Source of the DNA: Maritalea mobilis | GTDB taxonomy: Bacteria > Pseudomonadota > Alphaproteobacteria > Rhizobiales > Devosiaceae | Assembly (NCBI RefSeq): GCF_004363175.1 | Contig: NZ_SNYR01000001.1 | Coordinates: 620,001-684,000, forward strand | Reading direction: 5' to 3' | DNA: 64,000 bases | Shown here: piece after piece, positions 35,420 to 44,718 of the stretch | Layout: the number at the start of each line of letters is the position of its first letter | Position numbering within the stretch: position 1 is the first letter of the stretch | Program-made: the position numbers and the translations under genes | Notes under the pieces: model-generated | Databases searched by the model: none | The model's input: the letters and a program-made list of their open reading frames with translations, nothing else | What the model was told of the DNA's origin: nothing

Positions 35420-35746
35420 TTAGATCGCTTCTTTCACTTGCGCATCAGCTTTAACGTATAGCTCGCGCATTTTCTCGCGCAATTCTTCTTCAGAAACATT
35501 CACGCCAGCCGCTTTAAAATCACCGCTCACTTTGCGGTAAACATCTTCGTCGCCCGCTTCTTCGAAATCTGAAGCCACAACTTCGCCCACATAGGCGTTC
35601 ACGTCCGCATCGTCGGTTTTACCCAAAAGGCCAGCCGCCCAAAGCCCCAACAATTTGTTGCGACGCGCTTCAATTCTAAACTTCAGCGCTTCGTCGTGAG
35701 CATATTTGGCTTCTTCTGCCTTTTCGCGATCGTCAAATCCGGCCAT
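35420..35746 (-). CDS. F1-ATPase inhibitory zeta subunit (DUF1476 family)
   Basis: A 108-residue helical protein, MAGFDDREKAEEAKYAHDEA at the N-terminus then FRIEARRNKLLGLWAAGLLG. DUF1476 is the alphaproteobacterial zeta subunit, shown in Paracoccus to inhibit F1-ATPase rotation by its N-terminal helix, analogous to mitochondrial IF1. GGAG lies six bases before the ATG. It is divergent from purC, a usual arrangement in this order, and has its own terminator. Confidence 0.93.
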   Translation of the reverse strand: MAGFDDREKAEEAKYAHDEALKFRIEARRNKLLGLWAAGLLGKTDDADVNAYVGEVVASDFEEAGDEDVYRKVSGDFKAAGVNVSEEELREKMRELYVKADAQVKEAI

Positions 35747-36020
35747 CTTGGTCTCCGTGAAATAAACGGGGTTGCCCCCTAACAAAATCTCTTCCCCCGA
35801 GATAATGGCAAAAGGGGCGAAAATCAACGATTCTGCACAGCCAACCCGCCGGAAAGTGCAATTTCGCGGCATTTGGCCGCCCAAATGGCCCAATTATCTT
35901 GTCCACAGCTTCCAAATCCCACAAAGAATGCGGTAATAATTCATTAAAGGCTTGCATTTTACCCCCAAAAAGGGACATGAAGCAGCCATACATTACATTT
36001 CAGGAATCGTGGGTATTAAC

Positions 36021-36785
36021 ATGAGCCGTCGGCGTCGCCTCTACGAAGGCAAAGCGAAAGTTCTCTATGAAGGTCCAGAACCTGGCACTTTGATCCAGCA
36101 TTTCAAAGATGATGCTACCGCTGGCAACGGCGCGAAGCATGAAGTGATTGATGGCAAAGGCGTGTTGAACAACCGCATTTCCGAATTCATCTTTACCCAC
36201 CTGAACGATTTGGGCATCCCAACTCACTTTATTAAGCGCCTCAATATGCGCGAGCAATTGATCCGCGAAGTTGAGATTATTCCGCTTGAAGTGGTTGTGC
36301 GCAATGTAGCCGCTGGCTCAATCTGCACACGCTTGGGGCTGGAAAGCGGCACCCGCCTGCCCCGTTCGATCATCGAGTTTTACTATAAAGAAGATAAGCT
36401 CAACGACCCGATCGTGGCAGAAGAACACATCACAGCTTTTGGCTGGGCCAACCCGCAAGAGCTTGATGACATTATGTCCATGGCCGTCCGCATCAACGAC
36501 TTTTTGTGCGGCATGTTCATGGCAGCAGGCATCCAGTTGGTTGATTTCAAAATCGAAATGGGCCGACTTTATGAAGAAGACACAATGCGCATTGTTTTGG
36601 CCGATGAAATTTCACCAGACAGCTGCCGCTTGTGGGATGTGAAAACCCAGAACAAACTGGATAAAGACCGTTTCCGCCAAGATTTGGGTGGCCTGGTAGA
36701 CGCTTATCGCGAAGTCGCGCAGCGCTTGGGCATCCTTTCTGAGGCCGATAATGCGTTGGCCACCGGCCCGCGCCTTGTTCAATAA
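36021..36785 (+). CDS. purC: Phosphoribosylaminoimidazolesuccinocarboxamide synthase
   Basis: It joins CAIR and aspartate in de novo purine synthesis. The 254 residues start [18 protein letters not shown] and contain [20 protein letters not shown] and [14 protein letters not shown]. It heads the cluster purC-purS, followed after inserts by purQ and purL. No strong ribosome site is visible before the ATG. Confidence 0.97.
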   Translation: MSRRRRLYEGKAKVLYEGPEPGTLIQHFKDDATAGNGAKHEVIDGKGVLNNRISEFIFTHLNDLGIPTHFIKRLNMREQLIREVEIIPLEVVVRNVAAGSICTRLGLESGTRLPRSIIEFYYKEDKLNDPIVAEEHITAFGWANPQELDDIMSMAVRINDFLCGMFMAAGIQLVDFKIEMGRLYEEDTMRIVLADEISPDSCRLWDVKTQNKLDKDRFRQDLGGLVDAYREVAQRLGILSEADNALATGPRLVQ

Positions 36786-36807
36786 TCAAAGATTGAGACG
36801 AAGATAA

Positions 36808-37050
36808 ATGCACGCACGCATATTTGTAACACTGAAAAATGGCGTACTAGACCCACAGGGCCAAGCAATTGAGGGCTCCTTGTCCAGCTTGGGCTTTGAA
36901 GGCGTAGACGCAGTTCGCCAAGGCAAAATCTTTGACGTGAAGTTGGACGAAACTGATCACGAAGCCGCAAAAGAAAAACTTGCGCAAATGTGCGAAAAGC
37001 TTCTGGCCAATACCGTGATTGAGAATTATTCCATCGAGATCGTGGACTAA
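36808..37050 (+). CDS. purS: FGAM synthase, PurS subunit
   Basis: The 80-residue PurS subunit of the three-part PurS/PurQ/PurL synthase, which converts FGAR to FGAM. ARIFVTLKNGVLDPQGQAI is diagnostic. It follows purC by 22 bases. In relatives purQ comes next; here about 1.7 kb of other DNA intervenes. Confidence 0.96.
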   Translation: MHARIFVTLKNGVLDPQGQAIEGSLSSLGFEGVDAVRQGKIFDVKLDETDHEAAKEKLAQMCEKLLANTVIENYSIEIVD

Positions 37051-37078
37051 TTAACCACCAATTTTTTACCAATTGCGG

Positions 37079-37100
37079 CCACATTGTGGGAACAATGTGG
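37079..37100. promoter_or_regulatory. Perfect inverted repeat after purS
   Basis: CCACATTGT (37079-37087) and ACAATGTGG (37092-37100) form a perfect 9-bp stem with a GGGA loop, 29 bases beyond the purS stop. There is no following T run, so it may be an operator, or an RNA stability stem for the purC-purS message, rather than a terminator. Confidence 0.45.
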
Positions 37101-37189
37101 CATCTGGTGCGTTGGATAATCAAATAAAAACGTCACAACAATATGATAGGGACGGCACATACCTTTTATGGCCGAGCGAGTAAATTATT

Positions 37190-37276
37190 ATGATTAAACG
37201 ACTTTCGCTAACAGCAGCCTTTTTCCTTGCGTTGGCCATCATGGCGGGAGCCTACGGCACTGTGCCGGTTGCCTAA
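37190..37276 (+). CDS. Tiny 28-residue hydrophobic ORF
   Basis: ATG at 37190 to TAA at 37274-37276 encodes 28 residues: a basic start (MIKRLS), a 14-residue hydrophobic run and a short tail. It could be a small membrane protein or a leader peptide. There is only a weak GAG site upstream. A good terminator follows 42 bases later, which makes the ORF look like a self-contained short transcript. No family recognised. Confidence 0.45.
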   Translation: MIKRLSLTAAFFLALAIMAGAYGTVPVA

Positions 37277-37317
37277 GTAAAAATCTGGCGATATTTTGCC
37301 ACAAATATGAATTTCTT

Positions 37318-37340
37318 AAGGGGGCCTCGTGCCCCCTTTA
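37318..37340 (+). terminator. Hairpin terminator after the 28-codon ORF
   Basis: AAGGGGGC (37318-37325) pairs with GCCCCCTT (37331-37338) around a five-base loop, then TTTA and AT-rich DNA. It ends the short transcript of the small ORF or the purC-purS message. Confidence 0.75.
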
Positions 37341-37488
37341 TAGTTAATAAAATAAATAAAATTTTACGCTTTGAGCAGAATAATTAACCTCACCAATCAA
37401 TAACCTACCGCTAACAAGCTGTATCCGTTCCTTTATTTACCTATTCGCGCTATAAACCCGCAACTATACTTTGCGAGGGTGGACAAAT

Positions 37489-38565
37489 ATGGCAAACGCG
37501 AAACGAATGGACTGGGTAGACGCGGCCAAGGGGATTTCAATCCTTTTGGTGGTCATGATGCATTCAACTTTGGGCGTGGGGCAGGATGCAGGCCAAATCG
37601 GCTTTATGCATTATGCAGTGACCTACTCTGCCCCCTTCCGTATGCCTGAGTTCTTTTTGATCTCTGGCCTATTTCTCTCATATGTGATTGGCCGTAGCTG
37701 GGGCAAATATGCGGACCGCCGTGTGGTCCACTATCTCTATTTCTACGCGCTATGGGCCGTTATCCAGCTCTTCTTCAAAACAATCATCGCATCTGGTGAT
37801 GTTGCAGGCTTCATCTCAGGCCTGTTCTTTGCGATTTTTGAGCCCTATTCCATCTTGTGGTTCATTTACATGCTGGCCTTCTTCTCAGCGGCCACAAAAT
37901 GGCTCTACAACAACAGCGTACCGCATTGGCTGGTTTTGACGGTCACAGCAATCCTACAAATGCTGCCTTCTCAAGAAGGTACAATCATCGGCTATTTTGC
38001 GGATTATTTCGTCTTCTTCTATGCGGGCTATGCTTTCGCACCACAAATCTTCAAGCTAGCAAGCTGGGCGCAGAAAAACGCAATGCTTGCCATTCTCGGC
38101 CTCGTGGTTTGGGCAGGTGTCAATTTCGGTCTTGTGTTCTGGCCAAGTGCAGACATGCAGCCAGACCATGTAACCGCGGGTTACGCATCATTGCCCGGCA
38201 TTCATTTGATCTTGGCCTTCGCTGGTGCCACTGCGATCTGTGTGTTCTCTGCCCTATTGGCAAAGTTCAACATGGCAAAGCCTCTGGCATGGATTGGCGA
38301 ACGGTCTTTGGCGGTCTATGTGGCCTTCGTTATCCCGATGGCAATCTTCCGCACCATCCTGTTTAAGCTTGGCATCATTTCGGATGTTGGCGTGATGAGC
38401 CTGTTGGTGATTATCGTTGCCGCCACGTCCTCATTGATCGCCTACGAGATCGTGCAAAAAATCGGCTTTGGCAAATTTTTGTACGAACGACCAGAATGGG
38501 CAAAACTCGAGGCAGGCCGGGAAAAACCTGACCAAGCGATCAAAAACAGTGCTCCGGCTGAATAG
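37489..38565 (+). CDS. Acyltransferase 3 family membrane protein
   Basis: A 358-residue integral membrane acyltransferase with about ten helices: MDWVDAAKGISILLVVMMHSTLGVG at the start with the family histidine, then RMPEFFLISGLFLSY. Members O-acetylate or O-acylate surface polysaccharides, LPS or peptidoglycan. The start at 37489 has GAGGGTGG eight bases upstream. It interrupts the purS-purQ order seen in relatives. A terminator follows. Confidence 0.9.
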   Translation: MANAKRMDWVDAAKGISILLVVMMHSTLGVGQDAGQIGFMHYAVTYSAPFRMPEFFLISGLFLSYVIGRSWGKYADRRVVHYLYFYALWAVIQLFFKTIIASGDVAGFISGLFFAIFEPYSILWFIYMLAFFSAATKWLYNNSVPHWLVLTVTAILQMLPSQEGTIIGYFADYFVFFYAGYAFAPQIFKLASWAQKNAMLAILGLVVWAGVNFGLVFWPSADMQPDHVTAGYASLPGIHLILAFAGATAICVFSALLAKFNMAKPLAWIGERSLAVYVAFVIPMAIFRTILFKLGIISDVGVMSLLVIIVAATSSLIAYEIVQKIGFGKFLYERPEWAKLEAGREKPDQAIKNSAPAE

Positions 38566-38600
38566 TTTTTGAAAAAATCGAATATTTCTTTGAAAAAAGC

Positions 38601-38640
38601 GGCGCGAGACCTCTCGCGCCTCTTGCTTTTTGGGGGCTTT
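38601..38640 (+). terminator. Terminator after the acyltransferase gene
   Basis: GGCGCGAG (38601-38608) pairs with CTCGCGCC (38613-38620), four-base loop, followed by TCTTGCTTTTT. Its presence suggests that purQ-purL have their own promoter. Confidence 0.8.
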
Positions 38641-38734
38641 TTGAACCATTAAGAGCCAAACCCAACCGCATCTTTTAAGCGCCCGTAGCGCAGATGCAAA
38701 TTGTGCCTTTGCACACCGAAAAGGAATCACGCTC

Positions 38735-39424
38735 ATGAAGTCTGCAGTGATTGTCTTCCCCGGCCTCAACCGCGACAGAGACATGATCGCCGCACTTGAA
38801 AAAGTGACGGGAGAAAAACCACATCTAGCTTGGCACGGCGATAGCGACTTGCCAGACGTTGATTTGGTTGTGGTCCCCGGCGGTTTCTCATATGGCGACT
38901 ATCTGCGTGCTGGCGCCATCGCAGCCCGCTCACCCATGCTTCAGCGGGTGAAAGAACATGCGGATCGTGGCGGGTTGACTTTGGGCGTATGCAACGGCTT
39001 CCAAATCCTCACCGAAACTGGTCTCCTGCCCGGCGCATTGATGCGGAATCGGGATTTGAAGTTTTTGTGCAAAGTGATTCATTTAAAAGCAGAAAACACA
39101 ACTTCGCCTTTCACCACTGCCTATAAGGGCCACGAGGCATTCCCATGCCCCATCGCGCACCATGATGGCAATTACTTCATCGATCAGGATGGGTTGAAAG
39201 CGCTTGAAGATAACGGCCAGATCGCCTTCCGCTATTGCGATGAAAACGGCAATGTCACCCTTGAAGCCAACCCGAACGGCTCGATTGAAAACATTGCGGG
39301 CATCACCAACAAGCAAGGCAATGTGTTGGGCATGATGCCTCACCCAGAAAACCTTATCGAAGCAGCCCATGGCGGCATTGAAGGCCGCTACATCTTTGAC
39401 AGCTTAGTGGCAGCGGTGGCGTAA
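38735..39424 (+). CDS. purQ: FGAM synthase, glutaminase subunit
   Basis: A 229-residue class I glutamine amidotransferase supplying ammonia to PurL. The catalytic cysteine lies in GVCNGFQIL and the late GMMPHPEN segment has the His-Pro-Glu part of the triad. It ends with TAA directly followed by the purL ATG. Confidence 0.97.
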   Translation: MKSAVIVFPGLNRDRDMIAALEKVTGEKPHLAWHGDSDLPDVDLVVVPGGFSYGDYLRAGAIAARSPMLQRVKEHADRGGLTLGVCNGFQILTETGLLPGALMRNRDLKFLCKVIHLKAENTTSPFTTAYKGHEAFPCPIAHHDGNYFIDQDGLKALEDNGQIAFRYCDENGNVTLEANPNGSIENIAGITNKQGNVLGMMPHPENLIEAAHGGIEGRYIFDSLVAAVA

Positions 39425-41632
39425 ATGTTGAAAAATCAAAATATCGAAATCACCCCCGAATTGATCGCCAGCCATGGCCTCAATGAAGAAGAATACGCCA
39501 AAATCCTTGAGCTGATTGGCCGCGAACCAACTTACACTGAGTTGGGCATTTTCTCTGCCATGTGGAACGAGCACTGCTCTTACAAATCCTCTAAGAAATG
39601 GCTGAAAACCCTGCCAACAACTGGCGACCGCGTTATCCACGGGCCAGGCGAAAATGCGGGCGTTGTAGATATTGATGATGGCCAGGCCGTGGTCTTCAAA
39701 ATGGAAAGCCACAACCATCCATCATACATCGAGCCATACCAAGGCGCAGCCACAGGGGTTGGCGGCATTTTGCGTGACGTTTTCACCATGGGCGCACGTC
39801 CCATCGCTGCGATGAACGCCCTACGCTTTGGCGCACCTGATCACGAAAAAACCCGCCACCTTGTGTCCGGCGTTGTGGCCGGCGTTGGCGGCTATGGCAA
39901 CTCTTTCGGCGTGCCCACCGTTGGCGGCGAAGTTGAGTTTGACCCACGTTACAATGGCAACATCTTGGTCAATGCCTTTGCTGCGGGCCTTGCGGATGCA
40001 GACAAAATCTTCCTTTGTGCGGCCAAAGGCGTTGGCTTGCCCATCGTTTATCTTGGCGCCAAAACCGGCCGCGATGGCGTGGGCGGTGCAACAATGGCTT
40101 CTGCCGAATTTGGCGACGACATTGATGAAAAACGCCCCACCGTGCAGGTGGGTGACCCGTTCACCGAAAAATGCCTGCTCGAAGCCTGCTTGGAGCTGAT
40201 GCAAACTGGGGCGGTGATCGCCATTCAGGACATGGGGGCCGCTGGCCTCACCTGCTCTGCCGTGGAAATGGGCGCGCAAGGCAATCTCGGCGTTGAGCTT
40301 TATCTTGATGATGTCCCAACCCGCGAAGAAGCGATGACAGCTTACGAAATGATGCTGTCTGAAAGCCAAGAACGCATGTTGATGGTGCTTGATCCTGAAA
40401 AAGAAGATGTGGCCAAAGCCATCTTCCACAAATGGGATCTCGACTTCGCCATCGTTGGCAAGACAACTGACGATCTGCGCTTCCGCGTGATCCATGAAGG
40501 CACCGAAGTGGCCAACTTGCCGATTAAAGACCTAGGCGACGAAGCCCCTGAATATGACCGTCCGCGGTCCGCTTATCCGGCCCCGTCAGCTCTCGGCGAA
40601 ATCGACGGCAATATCGATGTTGCGCAAGCCCTGTTGACCCTGGTGGGCAACGCCAACGGCGCATCACGCCGCTGGGTTTGGGAGCAATATGACCATCTTA
40701 TCCAAGGCAATTCAGTGCAAGTGCCCGGCGGCGACGCTGGCGTGGTGCGTGTGGAAGGTGCCGACGGCAAAAAAGCCCTCGCTTTTTCCGTCGACGTGAC
40801 CCCCCGCTATTGCGAAGCAAACCCGCGCGAAGGCGGCAAACAGGCCGTGGCTGAATGCTGGCGCAACCTCTCTGCCGTTGGCGCACTGCCCTTGGCCGCA
40901 ACCGACAATCTGAATTTCGGCAATCCTGAAAAGCCAGAAATTATGGAGCAGTTCTCACAAGCTATTCTCGGCATTGGCGATGCCTGCCGCGCGCTTGAGT
41001 TCCCAATCGTGTCGGGCAACGTCTCGCTCTACAACGAAACAAACGGCATTGGCATTTTGCCAACCCCGGCCATTGGCGGTGTTGGCCTGCTGAAAGACTG
41101 GGCAAAAATGATGACTCTTTCCTTCAAAGAAGAAGGCGAAGTGATTCTTTTGATTGGCGAAAAAGGCACCCACCTTGGCCAATCCGCCCTGCTGCGCGAT
41201 TGCTTCAACCGCATCGAAGGCGATGCCCCTGCTGTCGATCTTGAGAAAGAAGCCAAGCATGGTGCGTTGATCCGTAATCTCATTGATCAGCAACAGCTTA
41301 CCGCCTGCCACGATTTGTCAGATGGTGGCCTTGTGGTTGCACTGGCGGAGATGGCCATGAAGGGCAAAATCGGCGCGCAGCTTGAGCTTTCAAATGATCT
41401 GGGTGAATTGTTCGGCGAAGATCAAGCCCGCTATATCGTGACGGTAAAATCTGATAATCTTGAGTCGGTTCTGGCCGCTGCCAAGGCGCAAAATGTGCCG
41501 GTGACCCAATTGGGCACCGTAGGTGGCGATAAGCTGGAAGCAAAAGATATATTTGCCGTATCTGTTGCGGAACTCAGCGATTTCCATGAAAGCTGGTTCC
41601 CAGACTATATGGCAGCAGAAGCGGCGCAATAG
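39425..41632 (+). CDS. purL: FGAM synthase, large subunit
   Basis: The 735-residue small-type PurL that works with PurS and Pur[19 protein letters not shown], the ATP-binding [27 protein letters not shown] and the two repeated AIRS/PurM-like domains are present. It starts at the base after purQ and is followed by bolA after about 24 bases. Confidence 0.98.
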   Translation: MLKNQNIEITPELIASHGLNEEEYAKILELIGREPTYTELGIFSAMWNEHCSYKSSKKWLKTLPTTGDRVIHGPGENAGVVDIDDGQAVVFKMESHNHPSYIEPYQGAATGVGGILRDVFTMGARPIAAMNALRFGAPDHEKTRHLVSGVVAGVGGYGNSFGVPTVGGEVEFDPRYNGNILVNAFAAGLADADKIFLCAAKGVGLPIVYLGAKTGRDGVGGATMASAEFGDDIDEKRPTVQVGDPFTEKCLLEACLELMQTGAVIAIQDMGAAGLTCSAVEMGAQGNLGVELYLDDVPTREEAMTAYEMMLSESQERMLMVLDPEKEDVAKAIFHKWDLDFAIVGKTTDDLRFRVIHEGTEVANLPIKDLGDEAPEYDRPRSAYPAPSALGEIDGNIDVAQALLTLVGNANGASRRWVWEQYDHLIQGNSVQVPGGDAGVVRVEGADGKKALAFSVDVTPRYCEANPREGGKQAVAECWRNLSAVGALPLAATDNLNFGNPEKPEIMEQFSQAILGIGDACRALEFPIVSGNVSLYNETNGIGILPTPAIGGVGLLKDWAKMMTLSFKEEGEVILLIGEKGTHLGQSALLRDCFNRIEGDAPAVDLEKEAKHGALIRNLIDQQQLTACHDLSDGGLVVALAEMAMKGKIGAQLELSNDLGELFGEDQARYIVTVKSDNLESVLAAAKAQNVPVTQLGTVGGDKLEAKDIFAVSVAELSDFHESWFPDYMAAEAAQ

Positions 41633-41656
41633 CCGCCTGATTGGAGATTGTTGTTT

Positions 41657-41887
41657 ATGTCTATTGGTACCGCTGAAATCGAACGTTTGATCACTGAGGC
41701 CATTCCTGGCGCAGAAGTGAATGCGGATACAGATGACGGCCATCACTATACCGCTGTTGTTGTGGCAGAAGCCTTCCGCGGCAAATCCCGCGTGCAACAG
41801 CACCAAATGGTCAATGCAGCGCTGAAACAAGTGCTGGATAGCGGCGAACTTCACGCCCTTGCCTTGAAAACAAACGCACCGGAATAA
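41657..41887 (+). CDS. bolA: BolA family protein
   Basis: A 76-residue BolA: MSIGTAEIERLITEAIPGAE, then the GHHYTAVVVAEAFRGKSRVQQHQMVN helix-turn-helix-like core. BolA proteins bind monothiol glutaredoxins through a shared 2Fe-2S cluster; grxD lies 1.9 kb downstream. The ATG at 41657 is ten bases from GGAG (41643-41646). Confidence 0.93.
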   Translation: MSIGTAEIERLITEAIPGAEVNADTDDGHHYTAVVVAEAFRGKSRVQQHQMVNAALKQVLDSGELHALALKTNAPE

Positions 41888-41892
41888 GTCCG

Positions 41893-42519
41893 GTGCGGTC
41901 CATTCTCTTTGATGTGGATGGCGTTGTCATCCACTCCCTTTTTCACCAAGATCCTGCGCGCATCCGTAGCTGGAAGCAGCACCTGCATATGGATTTCGGA
42001 ATTGAAGTCGAAACCTTCAAATCCTTTTTCCGTAACCATTATAGTGGGGTCGTGACAGGCGAACGCTCAATCGTTTCGGCACTTGATGAGTTTTTGCCAA
42101 GCATCGGCGCGGACCATGTCAACAGCCTCGACCTGCTTGAATATTGGTTCAAAAACGACATGGCTATAAACCGCCAATTGCTCAACGGCATCAAGCAGCT
42201 CAAGCAAAAAGCAGACGTCAAAATCTACCTCGCCACCAACCAAGAGCACCTCCGCGCCTTTTATATGTGGCATGATTTAAAACTGAGCCATATCTTCGAT
42301 GATATGTTCTACGCCGCACGCCTCGGCGCCGCCAAACCTGATCCAGCCTTTTTCCAAAAAGTAGATCACTTGCTTGGCCCACAAAGCGAGGCGCCACTAT
42401 TTTTTGACGATGGCCAGAAAAACGTGGATGCTGGCCTTACACAGGGCTGGGATTCGGTTCTGTTCGAAACTGAAGCAGATTTTTTCAATCACCCTTGGGT
42501 GAATAAATTTTTGAAATGA
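41893..42519 (+). CDS. HAD family hydrolase
   Basis: A 208-residue haloacid-dehalogenase-like phosphatase with a GTG start. Motif I is FDVDGVVIH, motif II the ATNQ stretch, motif III a lysine near GAAKPDPAFF, and motif IV is PLFFDDGQKNVDA. The substrate is unknown. It follows bolA by five bases. A degraded copy of its motif IV region lies 230 bases downstream (42745-42875). Confidence 0.88.
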   Translation: MRSILFDVDGVVIHSLFHQDPARIRSWKQHLHMDFGIEVETFKSFFRNHYSGVVTGERSIVSALDEFLPSIGADHVNSLDLLEYWFKNDMAINRQLLNGIKQLKQKADVKIYLATNQEHLRAFYMWHDLKLSHIFDDMFYAARLGAAKPDPAFFQKVDHLLGPQSEAPLFFDDGQKNVDAGLTQGWDSVLFETEADFFNHPWVNKFLK

Positions 42520-42872
42520 AACGGGATCGCTCTTCACGCCACTTCTCCTGCGCAAGATTTCCCATGTTAAGCTAAAAGCCCCCTGGTTGAACTAACCAAA
42601 AGAAATACCCGAGAGCGGTTTTTCCAATTACACCGCCGGATAGGCGAACTACTCGATTATCCGCAAGATGCAATCGATTTCTATATCGAACAACGACAGC
42701 AACGCCTCGCCAAAAAGCAAGGGTAACCTTCTGCTGCAAAATAGAAATTTCGATTATTCTTTGACGATAGGCAAAAAAACGTAGATGCTGTTAGCCATGA
42801 GGGGATGAATCGCCCCAATTCAATACTGAAAATTCTTTTTAAACACCTTTTGGTGAAAACACATTTGGAGCG
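42520..42872. other. Gene-poor stretch of 353 bases with gene relics
   Basis: Between the HAD and GNAT genes no intact gene is present. It holds two decayed open frames described separately: 42571-42726, without a start codon, and 42745-42875, resembling the HAD motif IV region. No promoter or terminator is evident. Confidence 0.6.
42571..42726 (+). pseudogene. Decayed gene fragment of unknown family
   Basis: An open frame of 51 codons ending in TAA has protein-like composition (FFQLHRRIGELLDYPQDAID, then Glu/Gln/Arg-rich IEQRQQRLAKKQG) but no ATG, GTG or TTG start and no ribosome site. It looks like the C-terminal remnant of a gene; I do not recognise it. Confidence 0.4.
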
Positions 42873-42875
42873 ATG
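42745..42875 (+). pseudogene. Degraded HAD-hydrolase C-terminal relic
   Basis: The frame reads LFFDDRQKNVDA at 42754-42789, matching LFFDDGQKNVDA (motif IV) of the intact HAD gene 350 bases upstream at the protein and DNA levels. The rest of the frame diverges and stops at 42875. It is probably a partial, decayed duplicate or the tail of a second HAD paralogue. It overlaps the start of the GNAT gene. Confidence 0.6.
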
Positions 42876-43733
42876 ACGGTAAGAATTGTCCCAATTGCCG
42901 ACAGTCACTGGCCCTTACTGCCCGACATTCATCGGGCAGCCATTCTCGCTGTTTCTGACGAATATTACGATCAGACCGCCCGTGAAAGCTGGGCATTTGG
43001 CCTCATTCCCGAGGGGTATAAACATTCTGCCGATGATGGCGAAGTGTTTCATGTTGCCCTAGATGAGCAAGATCAACCCATCGGCTTTTGTGGCTATCGT
43101 GGCTATGAAATGACTGCACTTTTTGTGCATCCCAAGCATCAGCACAAGGGAGTTGCCACCGCGCTTTATAACAAAGCCATCGATGAAATGCTCAAAGGTC
43201 GACCTGAAAAGATTGTGCTAACCTCAAGCTACCCTGCAGTTGGCTTTTATGAGAAACAGGGTTTCATCTTGCTGCAAGAGCGCGAGGAAATTACCCGTGG
43301 CGGCGAGTTCATTCCTGTTTTTGACATGGAAGCCCCAATTGATCGCCCCCCGCATGAAGGGCGCGAGTTGGATTTGATGCTCGCGGGCAGCAAGAAAATC
43401 GCCTATTTTGGCGATAAAGACCCAGAGCTTAAGTTCCAGCCGTTCGTGCTCTCTGGCCGCATCCATCGCTATGTGTGGCAGGAGCGCGCCGAAGATTTGG
43501 CGCAACTCATCAAGGAAACAGGGCAAGTCGACATCAACCCGGTGGCGCCCGTCATTTATTATTTGCCTCAATATGAAGCCGAGAAAAATCGGCTTGTCGC
43601 GCTGCTACACAAACATATGATCGACGGCGAATATGACGAACAAGATGAGCGCGAAATGGGCGATCTTCTCGGCTATCCAACCTATGCGGTGAAAGCCTTT
43701 TTAGAGCGCATGCGCGCCATGCGACAAAATTGA
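42873..43733 (+). CDS. GNAT acetyltransferase fused to an uncharacterised C-terminal domain
   Basis: A 286-residue protein. Residues 1-150 are a GNAT N-acetyltransferase with the acetyl-CoA loop in HPKHQHKGVATALYNKAI and the SYPAVGFYEKQGF motif. Residues about 165-286 are a second, Tyr/Trp-rich domain (KIAYFGDKDPELKFQPFVL, YVWQERAEDLAQLIKE, GDLLGYPTYAVKAF) that I do not recognise. It interrupts the bolA-grxD order. GGAG is only two bases from the ATG, so initiation may be weak. Confidence 0.8.
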   Translation: MTVRIVPIADSHWPLLPDIHRAAILAVSDEYYDQTARESWAFGLIPEGYKHSADDGEVFHVALDEQDQPIGFCGYRGYEMTALFVHPKHQHKGVATALYNKAIDEMLKGRPEKIVLTSSYPAVGFYEKQGFILLQEREEITRGGEFIPVFDMEAPIDRPPHEGRELDLMLAGSKKIAYFGDKDPELKFQPFVLSGRIHRYVWQERAEDLAQLIKETGQVDINPVAPVIYYLPQYEAEKNRLVALLHKHMIDGEYDEQDEREMGDLLGYPTYAVKAFLERMRAMRQN

Positions 43734-43826
43734 TGAGACTGATCCTCGACATTTAATCACGACTGTCCTATTTAGGCAGCAGGTTCACCTTGTCGGGCCT
43801 TAACCCCGAATATAAAGGAAAGCATT

Positions 43827-44162
43827 ATGAGCGACATCAACGCATTTATCGACGAACAAGTAAAAAACAATGACGTGTTCCTGTTCATGAAGGGCACTCC
43901 AGATTTCCCACAATGTGGTTTTTCCGGCCAAGTGGCACAAATCTTGAATTATTTGGAAGTCGAATATGCCAGCGCCAACGTGCTTGAAAGCGACGAGTTG
44001 CGCGAAGGCATCAAGCAATATTCAAACTGGCCAACCATTCCACAGCTCTATGTGAAGGGCGAATTTGTGGGCGGCTGCGACATTATCCGTGAAATGGCGC
44101 AAGAAGGCGAGTTGCAACAGCTTTTCGCTGACAATGGCATCAAAGCCAAACAGGCCAGCTAA
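43827..44162 (+). CDS. grxD: Monothiol glutaredoxin (CGFS type)
   Basis: A 111-residue Grx4-type glutaredoxin with C30 in PQCGFSGQ, plus the WPTIPQLYVKGEFVGGCDI region. It binds a 2Fe-2S cluster with glutathione and works with BolA in iron-sulfur delivery. Its stop overlaps the next gene's ATG by one base. Confidence 0.96.
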   Translation: MSDINAFIDEQVKNNDVFLFMKGTPDFPQCGFSGQVAQILNYLEVEYASANVLESDELREGIKQYSNWPTIPQLYVKGEFVGGCDIIREMAQEGELQQLFADNGIKAKQAS

Positions 44163-44623
44163 TGTCTCGCATTTGGAACGTCTATCTTTCAGGCGAAATC
44201 CATACTGATTGGCGCGAAGAGATTGAGAAGGGCTGCGAAGCGGCGGACCTTCCAGTGGAATTCTCTTCGCCGGTCACCGATCATGGCGCGTCAGACGATT
44301 GCGGCGTTGCCATTATGGGCGGCGAGCCAAACAAATTTTGGCACGACCATAAGGGCGCCAAGCTCAACGCCATCCGCACCCGCACGCTATTGGGCGAAGC
44401 GGACATTGTGGTGGTGCGTTTCGGCGATAAATATAAGCAATGGAACGCTGCGTTCGACGCGGGGTTCGCCGCGGCACTCGGCCTCCCCTTAATTGTGATG
44501 CATGGGGATGACCATCAACACGCACTCAAAGAGGTCGATGCGGCAGCACTTGCTGTGATTGAAACACCTGATCAAGTGGTTCAAATCCTTGATTATGTGA
44601 TCAACGGCAAACTACCTGCCTAA
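44162..44623 (+). CDS. YtoQ family protein
   Basis: A 153-residue protein with the YtoQ layout, starting WNVYLSGEIHTDWREEIEKG and including VVRFGDKYKQWNAAFDAGFAAALGLP, a nucleoside 2-deoxyribosyltransferase-like fold. The function is unknown. It shares a base with the grxD stop and is probably coupled to it. Confidence 0.9.
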   Translation: MSRIWNVYLSGEIHTDWREEIEKGCEAADLPVEFSSPVTDHGASDDCGVAIMGGEPNKFWHDHKGAKLNAIRTRTLLGEADIVVVRFGDKYKQWNAAFDAGFAAALGLPLIVMHGDDHQHALKEVDAAALAVIETPDQVVQILDYVINGKLPA

Positions 44624-44632
44624 CAAATCGCA

Positions 44633-44657
44633 CCCTGACGGAAATCCACCGTCAGGG
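44633..44657 (+). terminator. Hairpin after YtoQ
   Basis: CCCTGACGG (44633-44641) pairs with CCGTCAGGG (44649-44657) around a seven-base loop. There is no long T run, so termination efficiency is uncertain. Confidence 0.5.
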
Positions 44658-44661
44658 CTTG

Positions 44662-44677
44662 CCAATTGGTCAAACCT
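44662..44677. promoter_or_regulatory. Shared operator-like motif upstream of the first Bcr/CflA gene
   Basis: The sequence CCAATTGGTCAAACCT lies 42 bases before the first Bcr/CflA start. It recurs at 46926 and, with two changes, at 50987. The core resembles the ATTGGTNNNACC half of FadR/PdhR-type GntR operators. Confidence 0.5.
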
Positions 44678-44718
44678 CCCGCATCAATATCGCATTATCA
44701 TTTTTTGTGATTTATCCG

